A stretch of 64,000 nt of DNA, taken from Lachnospiraceae bacterium UBA7054. GTDB taxonomy: Bacteria > Bacillota > Clostridia > Lachnospirales > Lachnospiraceae. The DNA is taken from the NCBI GenBank assembly GCA_002492725.1, contig DLAF01000067.1:111905-175904 (forward strand), read 5' to 3'. The notes beneath the pieces were generated by a model. It was not told the origin of the DNA, searched no databases, and saw only the letters and a program-made list of their open reading frames with translations. Below, one piece after another: positions 43,760 to 52,005 of the stretch. The position numbers and the translations under genes are program-made. Position 1 is the first letter of the stretch, and each line of letters opens with the position of its first letter.

Positions 43760-44830
43760 TCAATTTCCGTTTTTCTTCCGATATTCCTCGCAGCTCATCC
43801 CCGCGATTTCCTTTAAGTCCGCCTCCATCATCATGGACACCAGCCCCTTAAAGTCCACATCGCGTTTCCAACCAAGCTCCCGCTCCGCCTTTTCACAGTT
43901 GCCCCAGAGAAATTCCACTTCCGCCGGGCGATAAAATTCAGGATTGACATCCACAAGAAGCCTGTCCGTCTTTGCGTCATACCCCTTCTCATTCACGCCG
44001 CTTCCTTCCCAGCGGATGCTTATGCCGAGTTCTGCAAAGGCCGCCTCCACAAACTCCCTGACCGTATGCGTTTCGTTCGTCGCCAATACATAATCGTCGG
44101 CTTTATCCTGCTGTAACATGAGCCACATTCCCTTGATGTAGTCCCCCGCAAAGCCCCAGTCGCGCTTCGCGTTCATGTTGCCAAGAGAAAGCTTTTCCTG
44201 ATTACCCGCAAGAATGTTCGCAATCGCCAACGTAATCTTTCTGGTCACAAAATTCTCCCCGCGCCTGGGCGATTCATGATTAAAGAGAATACCGTTGCAG
44301 GCGTACATATTGTAAGATTCCCTGTAGTTCACCGTAATCCAGTAAGAATAGAGCTTTGCCGCGCCGTAAGGGCTCTTCGGATAGAAGGGCGTCTTTTCGC
44401 TCTGGGGAGCCGTCTCAGGAATGCCTCCAAAAAGTTCCGATGTGGAAGCTTGATAAAATCTGCACGTTCCGCCGTTCACACGAATCGCTTCCAGAAGCTT
44501 TAAGGTACTTACGCCCGTGGCCTCCGCCGTGTACTCCGGTACCTCAAACGATACGCCCACATGAGACTGCGCCGCCAGATTATAAACCTCAGTCGGGCGA
44601 ATCTCCGCGATCAGCCGCATCAAATTACTGGAATCGGTAGTATCCGCGTAGTGCAGGAAAAATTTTACCTTATGATAATCAGATGCAATCAGATGATCGA
44701 TCCGTCCCGTGTTCGCAATACTGTGCCTGCGGATCAGGCCGTGCACCTCATATCCCTTCTCCAATAAAAACTCCGCAAGATACGAGCCATCCTGCCCTGT
44801 TATACCTGTAATAAGCGCTGTTTTCTGCAT
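43760..44830 (-). CDS. gmd: GDP-mannose 4,6-dehydratase
   Basis: A 356-residue extended SDR enzyme converting GDP-mannose to GDP-4-keto-6-deoxymannose. It contains ALITGITGQDGSYLAEFLLEKGYEVHG split across the NADP loop, RRHSIANTGRIDHL, NLAAQSHVGVSFEVPEYTA, the catalytic Tyr-x3-Lys in SPYGAAKLYSYW and NGILFNHESPRRGENFVTRKI. All are diagnostic of Gmd. The start at ATG 44830 (MQKTALITG) is set by the family outline; an in-frame ATG at 44857 adds nine residues and neither has a strong ribosome site. Together with fcl it supplies GDP-L-fucose. Confidence 0.95.
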   Translation of the reverse strand: MQKTALITGITGQDGSYLAEFLLEKGYEVHGLIRRHSIANTGRIDHLIASDYHKVKFFLHYADTTDSSNLMRLIAEIRPTEVYNLAAQSHVGVSFEVPEYTAEATGVSTLKLLEAIRVNGGTCRFYQASTSELFGGIPETAPQSEKTPFYPKSPYGAAKLYSYWITVNYRESYNMYACNGILFNHESPRRGENFVTRKITLAIANILAGNQEKLSLGNMNAKRDWGFAGDYIKGMWLMLQQDKADDYVLATNETHTVREFVEAAFAELGISIRWEGSGVNEKGYDAKTDRLLVDVNPEFYRPAEVEFLWGNCEKAERELGWKRDVDFKGLVSMMMEADLKEIAGMSCEEYRKKNGN

Positions 44831-44940
44831 GCCGGTATACCATTTCCTTTCTATCATAATTCATTTCAATTAACGCCGCCAGCTCTCGTACATCTTCTCA
44901 CAAAATATGCCGTCTGTAAAGGGAAAACGTCACCGTGCCG

Positions 44941-45786
44941 CTATTTTTCCCCTTTTAAGTATGCCGCAATCGCATCATGCCAATCCGCAAATGCAAAATT
45001 CGTTGTCATACGGAACATATAGTTTTCCAAAATAGAATAAGCGGGGCGCTTCACAGCGGCGCCGTACTCCTCAGAGGTAATGGCTTCCACCACGGTCTTT
45101 TTGCCCGCCAGGCGGAAAATTTCTTCCGTAAACTGTGCCCAGCTGCAATCCCCTTCGCAGGTCGCATGGAACAGGCCGTAATTCTCCGTAGGTAAAAGAT
45201 AGGCCACCGCCTTCGCAAGTTCCGCTGCACTGGTAGGCGACCCCACCTGATCGCGCACCACCCGCACTTTGTCATTGGTTTCGCTAAGCCTGAGCATCGT
45301 TTTTACAAAATTCTTGCCGTCGCCGTAAAGCCACGCCGTGCGCAGGATAAAATGCCTGTCGCTAAACTCCTTTACAAACGCTTCGCCCGCAAGTTTCGTC
45401 CTGCCGTAAGCCCCCTGCGGTCCTGTCGGATCGGTTTCCCGGTAAGGCCTTGTGCCATTGCCATCGAACACATAGTCCGTGGAAATGTGCATCAGCTTCG
45501 CCCCCGTCTCATTCGCCGCGATACTGAGATTCCGCGCACCGATGGCATTGATGCGAAAGGCCAGGTCCTCCTCCTTCTCGCAAGCTTCCACCGCCGTGTA
45601 GGCGGCACAGTTGATGATTGCATAAGGGTTTATCTCCCGTGCGAATTTCATCACATCATCCACCTTCGTGATGTCCAACTCACCCACATCCGTGTTGACC
45701 AGTTCATACTCGCTGCTGTTCGCGTACTGCAGATTCACAGCCCGTCCGAGCTGGCCGTTGCAGCCTGTTACAATTATTTTTTTCAT
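44941..45786 (-). CDS. rfbD: dTDP-4-dehydrorhamnose reductase
   Basis: A 281-residue SDR reductase, last step of dTDP-L-rhamnose synthesis. Features are IIVTGCNGQLGRAV, NTDVGELDIT, NCAAYTAVEACE, HISTDYVFDGNGTRPYRETD and the catalytic Tyr-x3-Lys in GAYGRTKLAGE. LRTAWLYGDGKNFV and VRVVRDQVGSPT are also family-specific. RmlA, RmlB and RmlC are not in the window, so they must lie elsewhere for the pathway to work. The ATG at 45786 follows AGAAAGGGACAAATAGC. A TATAAT-like box lies upstream at the end of the XRE fusion gene, so it may have its own promoter. Confidence 0.93.
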   Translation of the reverse strand: MKKIIVTGCNGQLGRAVNLQYANSSEYELVNTDVGELDITKVDDVMKFAREINPYAIINCAAYTAVEACEKEEDLAFRINAIGARNLSIAANETGAKLMHISTDYVFDGNGTRPYRETDPTGPQGAYGRTKLAGEAFVKEFSDRHFILRTAWLYGDGKNFVKTMLRLSETNDKVRVVRDQVGSPTSAAELAKAVAYLLPTENYGLFHATCEGDCSWAQFTEEIFRLAGKKTVVEAITSEEYGAAVKRPAYSILENYMFRMTTNFAFADWHDAIAAYLKGEK

Positions 45787-45824
45787 GCTATTTGTCCCTT
45801 TCTGTATTTAACATTAATTATTTA

Positions 45825-47357
45825 TTATAGATATCTGCCCTTATATTTTTCTCTTGCTTTCTTCGTGTATTCGCTGACAAATTCGCGTTTTGCCTCCGTA
45901 TACCCGTCCCGATCGTGCTCATAAGTTTTCCAAAGCGACAGTTTTAATTTCTCATATTCTTTCGCAATCGCAGGATGCTCATTCAGGTAATCCCTGAAAT
46001 ACACTTCGTCGTTATCACCCAAATACCGCAAATGCAGGTGAAATACTTTTTCTTCAAAACCGTTTTCGGTATATCCCTTATTAAAAGATATCTTCTTTTC
46101 ATTTTCGGACATGCAGAGATATCCGTTCTGTGAGATTACATCCTTCACTTTACGGATATCTTCCGTCAAAGGAATCTCCACCAGGATATCAATGATCGGC
46201 TTTGCCCATATATGATCGATTGCGGTACTTCCAATATGACTGATTTTTACATCCGTTATATGATTGGTTAAAAAATCATATATCCTTTGACATTCTTCAT
46301 TGTACCATAGTTTCCATCTTTCATCATGTTCCACAAGAAAAATGGGAAATAGCTGCCACAATTCCTCTAATGTCATTTCCGATAATTTTTTAGGCACCGT
46401 ATTCCTGTCCTTTTCTGTTTCTCTCAAACAAAGCCGTCCAAGCTCCAGCACTTTTTTCTGCGCTTCCACAATATCTTCTTCCATACCGCTCCATTGTATC
46501 ATATCTTCATGAATAAAGTACAGCATTCGCTCCGAAAGATTGGACAAAAAAGCCTTCACGACTTTGCCGGATGCACCCGCCATCGCCGCCGTCAGGGTCA
46601 TGTTGTCGGTATTTCGCAGGATAAGCCGGATTTCATAATCTCCCAAGCCGGCAAACTCCTCCAATAAATCTGTCTGTTTGGAGTAACATTTTTTACCCTG
46701 ATACTGCTCCAGAATTTCCTCTCTCGTATACTGCATTACTTCCCGCATTTTCCCTGCATTCTTCTCTCTGTACTCCATACCGATGAAGGATGCAATCAGT
46801 TCCCTGACGATCTCCGTGGATTCGCCGGAGAAAATTTTGCGCAATGCCGACACGATCATTTTCCCTTCCGCACGTTCCTCCTCCGGCAGCGCCGCTGCAT
46901 AATTTCCCAAAAAAGAAAATATCTCATCAGGCCCCAGCTGCTTCATAAACAAATCCAGCGCATAGGGAATGGCAAAAGCAAGAAATCTGCTGCCGCCTTT
47001 GAATCCGGAAATACACGATTCCACGGCAAGCAATCCTTGCGCTCTGCTAATCTCGCTGCATTGCAATAAGTCCTCCCCAATCACAGCAAGGCGGAGTTTT
47101 GCTTCGTCATAAATTCCTATTTTTTCTACCTGTATCTGGGTTCTGCCCACCAGCTCATCGATGCTGCACGCAAAAAGATCCGCCAGCGCCCACAGCATTT
47201 CAATGCTTGGCTTTGACAGATCCCGTTCCCATTTGGAAACGGCCGCCGGACTGACGCCGAGAATTGCCGCCAACTGCTCCTGACTCATCCGCTTTACCAT
47301 GCGCAGGGAATAAAGTTTTTCTCCCATGGATATGCCATGGTACGTTATGCTTTCCAT
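45825..47357 (-). CDS. XRE regulator fused to FliG_C-like and GrpB nucleotidyltransferase-like domains
   Basis: A 510-residue three-part protein. Residues 11-70 are an XRE helix-turn-helix (SQEQLAAILGVSPAAVSKWE). Residues about 240-312 look like the FliG C-terminal domain: LRNTDNMTLTAAMAGAS, FLSNLSERMLYFIHEDM and DIVEAQKKVLELGR follow the FliG pattern of a short-helix repeat and the SNMSxR segment. Residues about 335-508 are a GrpB/UPF0157 domain of the nucleotidyltransferase fold, with HIGSTAIDHIWAKPIIDILVEI. Residues 100-150 are helical and weakly recall MotA-type cytoplasmic helices. ATG 47357 follows AGGAGGAAAACGG. Role unknown; possibly a regulator sensing a small molecule. Confidence 0.82.
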   Translation of the reverse strand: MESITYHGISMGEKLYSLRMVKRMSQEQLAAILGVSPAAVSKWERDLSKPSIEMLWALADLFACSIDELVGRTQIQVEKIGIYDEAKLRLAVIGEDLLQCSEISRAQGLLAVESCISGFKGGSRFLAFAIPYALDLFMKQLGPDEIFSFLGNYAAALPEEERAEGKMIVSALRKIFSGESTEIVRELIASFIGMEYREKNAGKMREVMQYTREEILEQYQGKKCYSKQTDLLEEFAGLGDYEIRLILRNTDNMTLTAAMAGASGKVVKAFLSNLSERMLYFIHEDMIQWSGMEEDIVEAQKKVLELGRLCLRETEKDRNTVPKKLSEMTLEELWQLFPIFLVEHDERWKLWYNEECQRIYDFLTNHITDVKISHIGSTAIDHIWAKPIIDILVEIPLTEDIRKVKDVISQNGYLCMSENEKKISFNKGYTENGFEEKVFHLHLRYLGDNDEVYFRDYLNEHPAIAKEYEKLKLSLWKTYEHDRDGYTEAKREFVSEYTKKAREKYKGRYL

Positions 47358-47565
47358 CCGTTTTCCTCCTGCTTAACAATATTGCTTCCGCCCACATTAT
47401 ACTTTAGGACCAGTTTATATTTCTCCACACGTAAAGTCAAAGGATAAAACGTTGCTTTTTTCAACCGCTGGTTTCGGAACAAACAAAAAACCATAAAATA
47501 GTCAAGACAGTATTGCATAACCTTGCTATACTGTTATCACATCGCGATGGAAAGCAGGAATCAAC

Positions 47566-49041
47566 ATGAGTTATTCAACCATAACACACGCTCTTGTCAG
47601 TTATGTAGAAGGCCATCTTGCCAATATGAGTGTATCGGAAATGGCAAAAAACTTTGGTTTTTCAGAGATCTATCTGCGGGAGTTATTTTACAAGCATGTA
47701 AACATACCGATCATGCAGTATTGCAAAAGAAGAAAACTGATTGCGTCAGCATTTGAACTGCTGCATTCTGACAAAAAAATCCTTACGATTGCTCTGGAAT
47801 ACGGATTTTCCAATCCGGAATCCTATACGAGAGCTTTTCGGAAGCATTTTGGCATGACTCCCAGCCATTTTCGCGCAGAACGACCATTGATGGGAGGACA
47901 GCAATTGGAGCCGGGTGTTTTTGGGTTGGAGCGACTTGACAGCAAACCGAAAAGGAGCGATGAAATTATGACGGAGCGAATCGAGAACAATACCATATTA
48001 TACGGAATCCGAAAAATCGAGCATGGAGCCTACGGAAGCAATACCATGTTTCCCATCTGTGTAAAGGCGGTATCGGAATATTTGGGGGATGATGTTTCTT
48101 ATGCCTATATTATGGCAGTAACCGGAGCCGCTTTCCGCCTGGTCTGGAACAGGAACGAATGGGACTTAAGCAACATTGACATCTATCATACATTGAGGGA
48201 ATCAAATACGATCTATCAGTATGGAGCAAGAGCGCTGGGCAGAGATTTTTCTTTCTTGGGGCGGGAAAAAGAGACGACCAAAAAAGAATTTTCCGACTTT
48301 ATAAAGAAAGCGATTGCAAACGGCTACCCGGTCATTGCATTAGGTATTATCGGTCCGCCGGAGCCCTGCATTGTCACTGGCTTTGAAGCAGATGGAGATA
48401 TTGTCATGGGCTGGAATTTCTTTCAAAATGACCCTGAGTTTTCTTCCGAAATCAGTACCATGGACAACGGATATTTCCGCTGCCATACATGGTGGAAGAA
48501 TACCGATACACAGGCAGTCATGTGCATCGGCGCGCTTGCAGACACTACCTATGATACAAAAGACATCATCAACATGGCGCTTAAAATCATGGAGCCGCGG
48601 GATGAAAACACATACGCCAAAGGAATCAGAGCATATGAGGCATGGAAGGAGATGCTCCTTCAGGAAAAGTGGTTTGGAAACGGCAGTACATTTGATGTGC
48701 TGTTTTCCAAGCTTCTTGTTCAAAACGACGCTATGACCTGCCTGCAGGACGGTAGGAAATGGGCCGCAACCTATTTTGAAGAACTGGCTAATCAGTATCA
48801 AGATGAAGAAAAGAAACTCTGTCTGGATATTGCCGATTCTTTTCATAAAGTCAGCAAGGCTGCCGAAGAAATGCAGCGCTTAATCGGAGATTGGAATGAT
48901 ACGGAGAAAATGCTCCAAAATTTTGGCAGCCGATCGATACGGGAAAAACTGGGGCAATTGATCGATGCCTGTCAAAGAGAAGATTGCCGCGCATATGAGC
49001 AGCTCAACCTGCTCTATCAAAGATATTTCTCAAATAGATAG
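47566..49041 (+). CDS. AraC regulator fused to BtrH-like domain
   Basis: A 491-residue protein. Residues 1-105 form an AraC double helix-turn-helix (ANMSVSEMAKNFGFSEIYLRELF, ILTIALEYGFSNPESYTRAFRKHFGMTPSHFR), unusual in being at the N-terminus. From about 135 on, MFPICVKAVSEYLGDDVSYAYIMAVTGAAFRLVW resembles the papain-like BtrH_N domain (butirosin H type), with the Cys in PICVKAV as candidate nucleophile. A helical C-terminus of about 150 residues follows. Such fusions are seen in Firmicutes and may sense or bind acylated carrier or ligand. It is divergent from the XRE fusion gene and shares a 208-base intergenic region with it. Its 3' end overlaps the convergent GNAT gene by 25 bases. Confidence 0.83.
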   Translation: MSYSTITHALVSYVEGHLANMSVSEMAKNFGFSEIYLRELFYKHVNIPIMQYCKRRKLIASAFELLHSDKKILTIALEYGFSNPESYTRAFRKHFGMTPSHFRAERPLMGGQQLEPGVFGLERLDSKPKRSDEIMTERIENNTILYGIRKIEHGAYGSNTMFPICVKAVSEYLGDDVSYAYIMAVTGAAFRLVWNRNEWDLSNIDIYHTLRESNTIYQYGARALGRDFSFLGREKETTKKEFSDFIKKAIANGYPVIALGIIGPPEPCIVTGFEADGDIVMGWNFFQNDPEFSSEISTMDNGYFRCHTWWKNTDTQAVMCIGALADTTYDTKDIINMALKIMEPRDENTYAKGIRAYEAWKEMLLQEKWFGNGSTFDVLFSKLLVQNDAMTCLQDGRKWAATYFEELANQYQDEEKKLCLDIADSFHKVSKAAEEMQRLIGDWNDTEKMLQNFGSRSIREKLGQLIDACQREDCRAYEQLNLLYQRYFSNR

Positions 49042-49532
49042 AACCGACCTTTTCTCCAGTGGGCATGTCCGACTCTGCGATACCCCAAGTGAGAATACAG
49101 TTTCAATGCGGAAGGATTATGGCTGAAAGCATCCAGTCTGACAGCCGTGATCCCTTCCGCTTTACATTTTTCTTCAATAAACTGCATCGTTTGTTTTGCC
49201 ACACCCTTATGTTGAAAATGAGGATTCACACACAGCCGATGCACCACGCAAAATTCCCTGTCGGGATATTGCCAATGGCCATTTTGATAGGCTTCATCGC
49301 ATTGTTTGTTCAGGGCAAAAACTACTGCAATTTTTCCTTCTGATACGCCAATATATAAATTGTCCTGTCTGATATCTTCGGCAAAATCCTCTTTTGTCGG
49401 ATAAATTTCATCCCACTGGTGGATATGGTTGTTTTCCATGGTTTGGATTGCAGTTTTGACTAGGAGCACGATTTCGCTCAAGTCAATTTGGTGTGCCGGA
49501 CGATATTCTATTTTCACGTTATGCTTCCTCAT
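49017..49532 (-). CDS. GNAT family N-acetyltransferase
   Basis: A 171-residue acetyltransferase. CVVHRLCVNPHFQHKGVAKQTMQFIEEK carries the acetyl-CoA loop (Q-H-K-G-V-A) and VRLDAFSHNPSALKLYSHLGYRRVG is the closing GNAT motif. Substrate unknown; its outline resembles small-molecule or peptide acetylases. Two starts are possible: ATG 49532 within the end of the C39-like gene, and GTG 49517 preceded by AGGAAG, which would give 166 residues. The upstream gene ends inside it, so they are coupled. Confidence 0.86.
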   Translation of the reverse strand: MRKHNVKIEYRPAHQIDLSEIVLLVKTAIQTMENNHIHQWDEIYPTKEDFAEDIRQDNLYIGVSEGKIAVVFALNKQCDEAYQNGHWQYPDREFCVVHRLCVNPHFQHKGVAKQTMQFIEEKCKAEGITAVRLDAFSHNPSALKLYSHLGYRRVGHAHWRKGRFYLFEKYL

Positions 49533-50169
49533 TTCTCTTTTGTTTTCTTTGTTTCACCCAAATATATGTATTCCTATAACACGGCATTTTCAACATGCTC
49601 GTATTCCACAATTTCTCAAACTCACCAACCGCTATTTTTCTGTTATAATACCGCTCATTACAGTTGACCAATTCCTTCAACGATTCCGCCACATAAATAT
49701 AGGATTCATCATACCCGACAACAGGCACGAAGTGCAGCCAATTCCTATCGGCCCACGTCCGTATCAACACGATCACAGGTCTTCCTTGGCTGACTTCCTT
49801 TTTTAATGCAGTGAGATTCCCAGCACAGTATTTCCCCTTAACTCCATATTGAGAAAGCAGTCGTAAAATCCCTTTGGGCCGCACACAGCCGTCTCTTATT
49901 TTATTGGGAATCACTTCATATAAACTGTCTCCGTCTTTTTCAATATCCCAATGCCGCAAGAGATAAGCCGTCGCAAAACCGGCGCATTGATTTCTGCTCT
50001 GCATCTCAAATCTATTGGCTTTTATAATAACAAACTCTTTGGTTTTACATTTCAATGAAAAACGAAAATGCAGCGTACCCATTACAATGCTGTTAATAAT
50101 CGTTGTAATAATCACATAATATAGCAACCACAAAAGCAGTCCCAAAATTTTATCTATAATGAAAATCAT
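49519..50169 (-). CDS. C39-like cysteine peptidase fold, membrane-anchored
   Basis: A 216-residue protein. An N-terminal hydrophobic stretch (GLLLWLLYYVIITTIINSIVMG, residues 10-31) should anchor it in the membrane. The rest fits a C39-like papain fold: C62 in RNQCAGFATAYLLRHW, then PVIVLIRTW and H146 in WLHFVPVVGYD. The Gln before Cys could form the oxyanion hole. C39 proteins cut double-glycine leaders or, as inactive or stand-alone forms, process secreted peptides. No ABC bacteriocin exporter is fused or adjacent. The ribosome site is weak (AGAGG). It overlaps the GNAT gene by 14 bases. Confidence 0.72.
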   Translation of the reverse strand: MIFIIDKILGLLLWLLYYVIITTIINSIVMGTLHFRFSLKCKTKEFVIIKANRFEMQSRNQCAGFATAYLLRHWDIEKDGDSLYEVIPNKIRDGCVRPKGILRLLSQYGVKGKYCAGNLTALKKEVSQGRPVIVLIRTWADRNWLHFVPVVGYDESYIYVAESLKELVNCNERYYNRKIAVGEFEKLWNTSMLKMPCYRNTYIWVKQRKQKRNEEA

Positions 50170-50191
50170 ATGCTTTTAATTTTACCTCTTA

Positions 50192-50232
50192 ACTTTCTCG
50201 CTTAAATCATGCGCACATTTAAGCGAGAAAGT
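50192..50232. terminator. 16-bp perfect hairpin between C39-like and MazG genes
   Basis: Arms 50192-50207 and 50217-50232 are exact complements (ACTTTCTCGCTTAAAT and its reverse complement) around the loop CATGCGCAC. It lies 15 bases after the MazG-like stop and 22 bases before the C39-like start, on their strand. A clear T-run is missing, so it may be a terminator with a weak tail, an RNA-stabilising stem or an operator. Confidence 0.6.
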
Positions 50233-50247
50233 AAATGCAAAAAAAAT

Positions 50248-50573
50248 CTACCACCGCGTCATATTCTTCTCAATTTTCTTTTGGTAGGACTCCTTTAGCT
50301 CAGTGACAGAAATCCCATAACACAGCAATACATCATTGTAATACATGAGTACATCCGCCAATTCTTCCACCAGCTCTTTCCTCAATCCGACATCGACACA
50401 AGCCCTTTCACCACCGTTTTTTTAACGATATCAATCACTTCCCCTATTTCCCCTACCATCCACAGCAATTTATTCTTCCCTGTTTCAGGAGAAATCGGCT
50501 CCCACCTGCCTTTATACTGATTCTGAAGTTCCTTTTGCATTTCCTGCATTTCGTTCAAGCCAAAATCTGTCAT
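50248..50573 (-). pseudogene. MazG-like nucleotide pyrophosphohydrolase, frameshifted
   Basis: The N-terminal half (ATG 50573, after AAAGGAGGCAATG) reads NEMQEMQKELQNQY, WEPISPE and LLWMVGEIGEVIDIVKK, a MazG-like helix with the EIGEV metal motif. The frame then breaks. With one base inserted at the T7 run 50417-50423, it continues ACVDVGLRKELVEELADVLMYYNDVLL and SYQKKIEKNMTRW up to the stop at 50248-50250, restoring the second metal motif EELADVLMY. The intact protein would be about 109 residues. It is either a true recent pseudogene or a sequencing error in the homopolymer. Confidence 0.82.
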
Positions 50574-50620
50574 CATTGCCTCCTTTTCTGCACACGTTAT
50601 AGCACAAACCATACATGAAT

Positions 50621-51287
50621 CTACTTCATGATTTTTAATCCAAGTTCAAATGCTAAAAGCATAATCTTACTCTTATCATCCAATCTCACATCACCGGATA
50701 CGCTTCCGGGATCCCATGAAGAATGATCCAAATTATCCCCCGCATAGAAAAACTGAAAAAAATCAGTATTTCTAAAGTTACACAGAGCTTGCATTCCGGC
50801 ACACTCCATCTCTACACAGAGTGCTCCCTGTTCCTTTCTCTGATTAACTTTATCTCTTGTTTCCCTGTAGCAAGCGTCTGTCGTCCATGTAGTTCCCTCT
50901 ACATAGGGATATCCTAATTCTTTCAATACTTCCTTAAACTCTTCTTTATACTTTGGATTTATCTCAATCGTATCAGCTGGCTCTGCATAATGATAACCGG
51001 CTCCTTCATCTCTTAAAGCCAAAGTAGGAATAATAATTCCGCAATCTTTTATGGATTATCCAGAACTCCACAATTACCCAACAAAATCAACCGCTTGCTA
51101 CCCATAGCAATTAAATCCTCATAGTGAGCCAAACAAATCGGTTCACCAACATGAGACTGGTACATTGTCAAAAAGTTTTTTAGAAAAGCATGATATTGGT
51201 ACCTCAGGAAAATCCTCCAGTTTATCAACAACCATATCCGGATTTATAATAGCAACATTATCAAAATCAAATTCTTCTAAATAACAT
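50621..51287 (-). pseudogene. Nucleoside phosphorylase, broken by several frameshifts
   Basis: Pieces of one PNP/UDP-family phosphorylase lie in order in different frames. From the ATG at 51285-51287 (after AAGGAGAAAATGTA) come EFDFDNVAIINPDMVVDKL, then SHVGEPICLAHYEDLIAMGSKR with LILLGNCGVLD, then KDCGIIIPTLALRDEGAGYHYAEP and GALCVEMECAGMQAL to the stop at 50621. Shifts are needed near 51270, 51175 and 51055. The active-site style CVEMECAG segment and the phosphate loop GNCGV are conserved, so the decay is recent. The order phosphorylase-MazG suggests a lost nucleotide salvage pair. Confidence 0.82.
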
Positions 51288-51354
51288 TACATTTTCTCCT
51301 TTGTTATAAAAATTAAATTTACCACAGCGTCAGATACCAAAATCTGACATACTT

Positions 51355-51837
51355 TTATCCTCCAAGATTCGTTAAAATGTAAGGCTTTTTCCCAACCGTT
51401 CCCTGAAGATTTATAACCCCCCGTCTCCCCGCCTCTTTCAGCAAATGCGGCTGTATTTCGGGATAAGTCCATTTTTCAGGCATCCTGTCCGTTATCATAA
51501 TTCGTTCGATTTCACTATGCAACGCTGTCTCAAACTGCTTTACGTCAGCAAAATACAGCATTCCAAAAGATTCTTCCCCGTTAAAATTGTCCGGCGCCGT
51601 CACCGAATACACACAAACCGGCTCTATCGTAAATTCCAAGGCCCCTGTTTCCTCATATAATTCCCGCTTTGCCGTATCCAAAATCTTTTCTCCGGGCTCA
51701 CGATGCCCTCCGGGTATTTCCCAGGTATCCCTGTCTCTGTGCTTACAAAACACATATTGATTGTCACTTTTGGTAATAATTACCGCAAACTTAAGCAGTT
51801 CATCCGCTACGCTATCATAAAACTTAACTTCTGTCAT
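51355..51837 (-). CDS. Nudix hydrolase
   Basis: A 160-residue Nudix protein. The box G-x5-E-x7-R-E-U-x-E-E-x-G-U lies at residues 44-66 (GHREPGEKILDTAKREL then YEETGA). WEIPGGHREPGE and the flanking strands are typical of nucleotide-sugar or (deoxy)nucleoside triphosphate pyrophosphatases. A C-terminal tail of about 45 residues (LLKEAGRRGVINLQG) lies beyond the usual fold. The ATG at 51837 is preferred over GTG 51846, which sits against the GGAGG site. Its substrate is unknown. It is the only apparently intact gene next to the two decayed nucleotide genes. Confidence 0.88.
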   Translation of the reverse strand: MTEVKFYDSVADELLKFAVIITKSDNQYVFCKHRDRDTWEIPGGHREPGEKILDTAKRELYEETGALEFTIEPVCVYSVTAPDNFNGEESFGMLYFADVKQFETALHSEIERIMITDRMPEKWTYPEIQPHLLKEAGRRGVINLQGTVGKKPYILTNLGG

Positions 51838-52005
51838 TTGCAGCACGCCTCCTCGTCAAGTATATAACAATATTATTATCTTATCACACAGGCACACACA
51901 TTTCCATTTCTCATTTTGCTATCATCCGTCTATGAAGTGCGTTTTTTAGTAGATTATCATCTGCCTGTATGCTAAAATGGGAAAGAATCCTTACGGAGGT
52001 GTATC

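Noticed and set aside
49519..50169. Bacteriocin processing and export gene
   Set aside because: The C39-like fold alone lacks the ABC transporter parts, and no precursor peptide gene was found, so only the peptidase-like call is kept.
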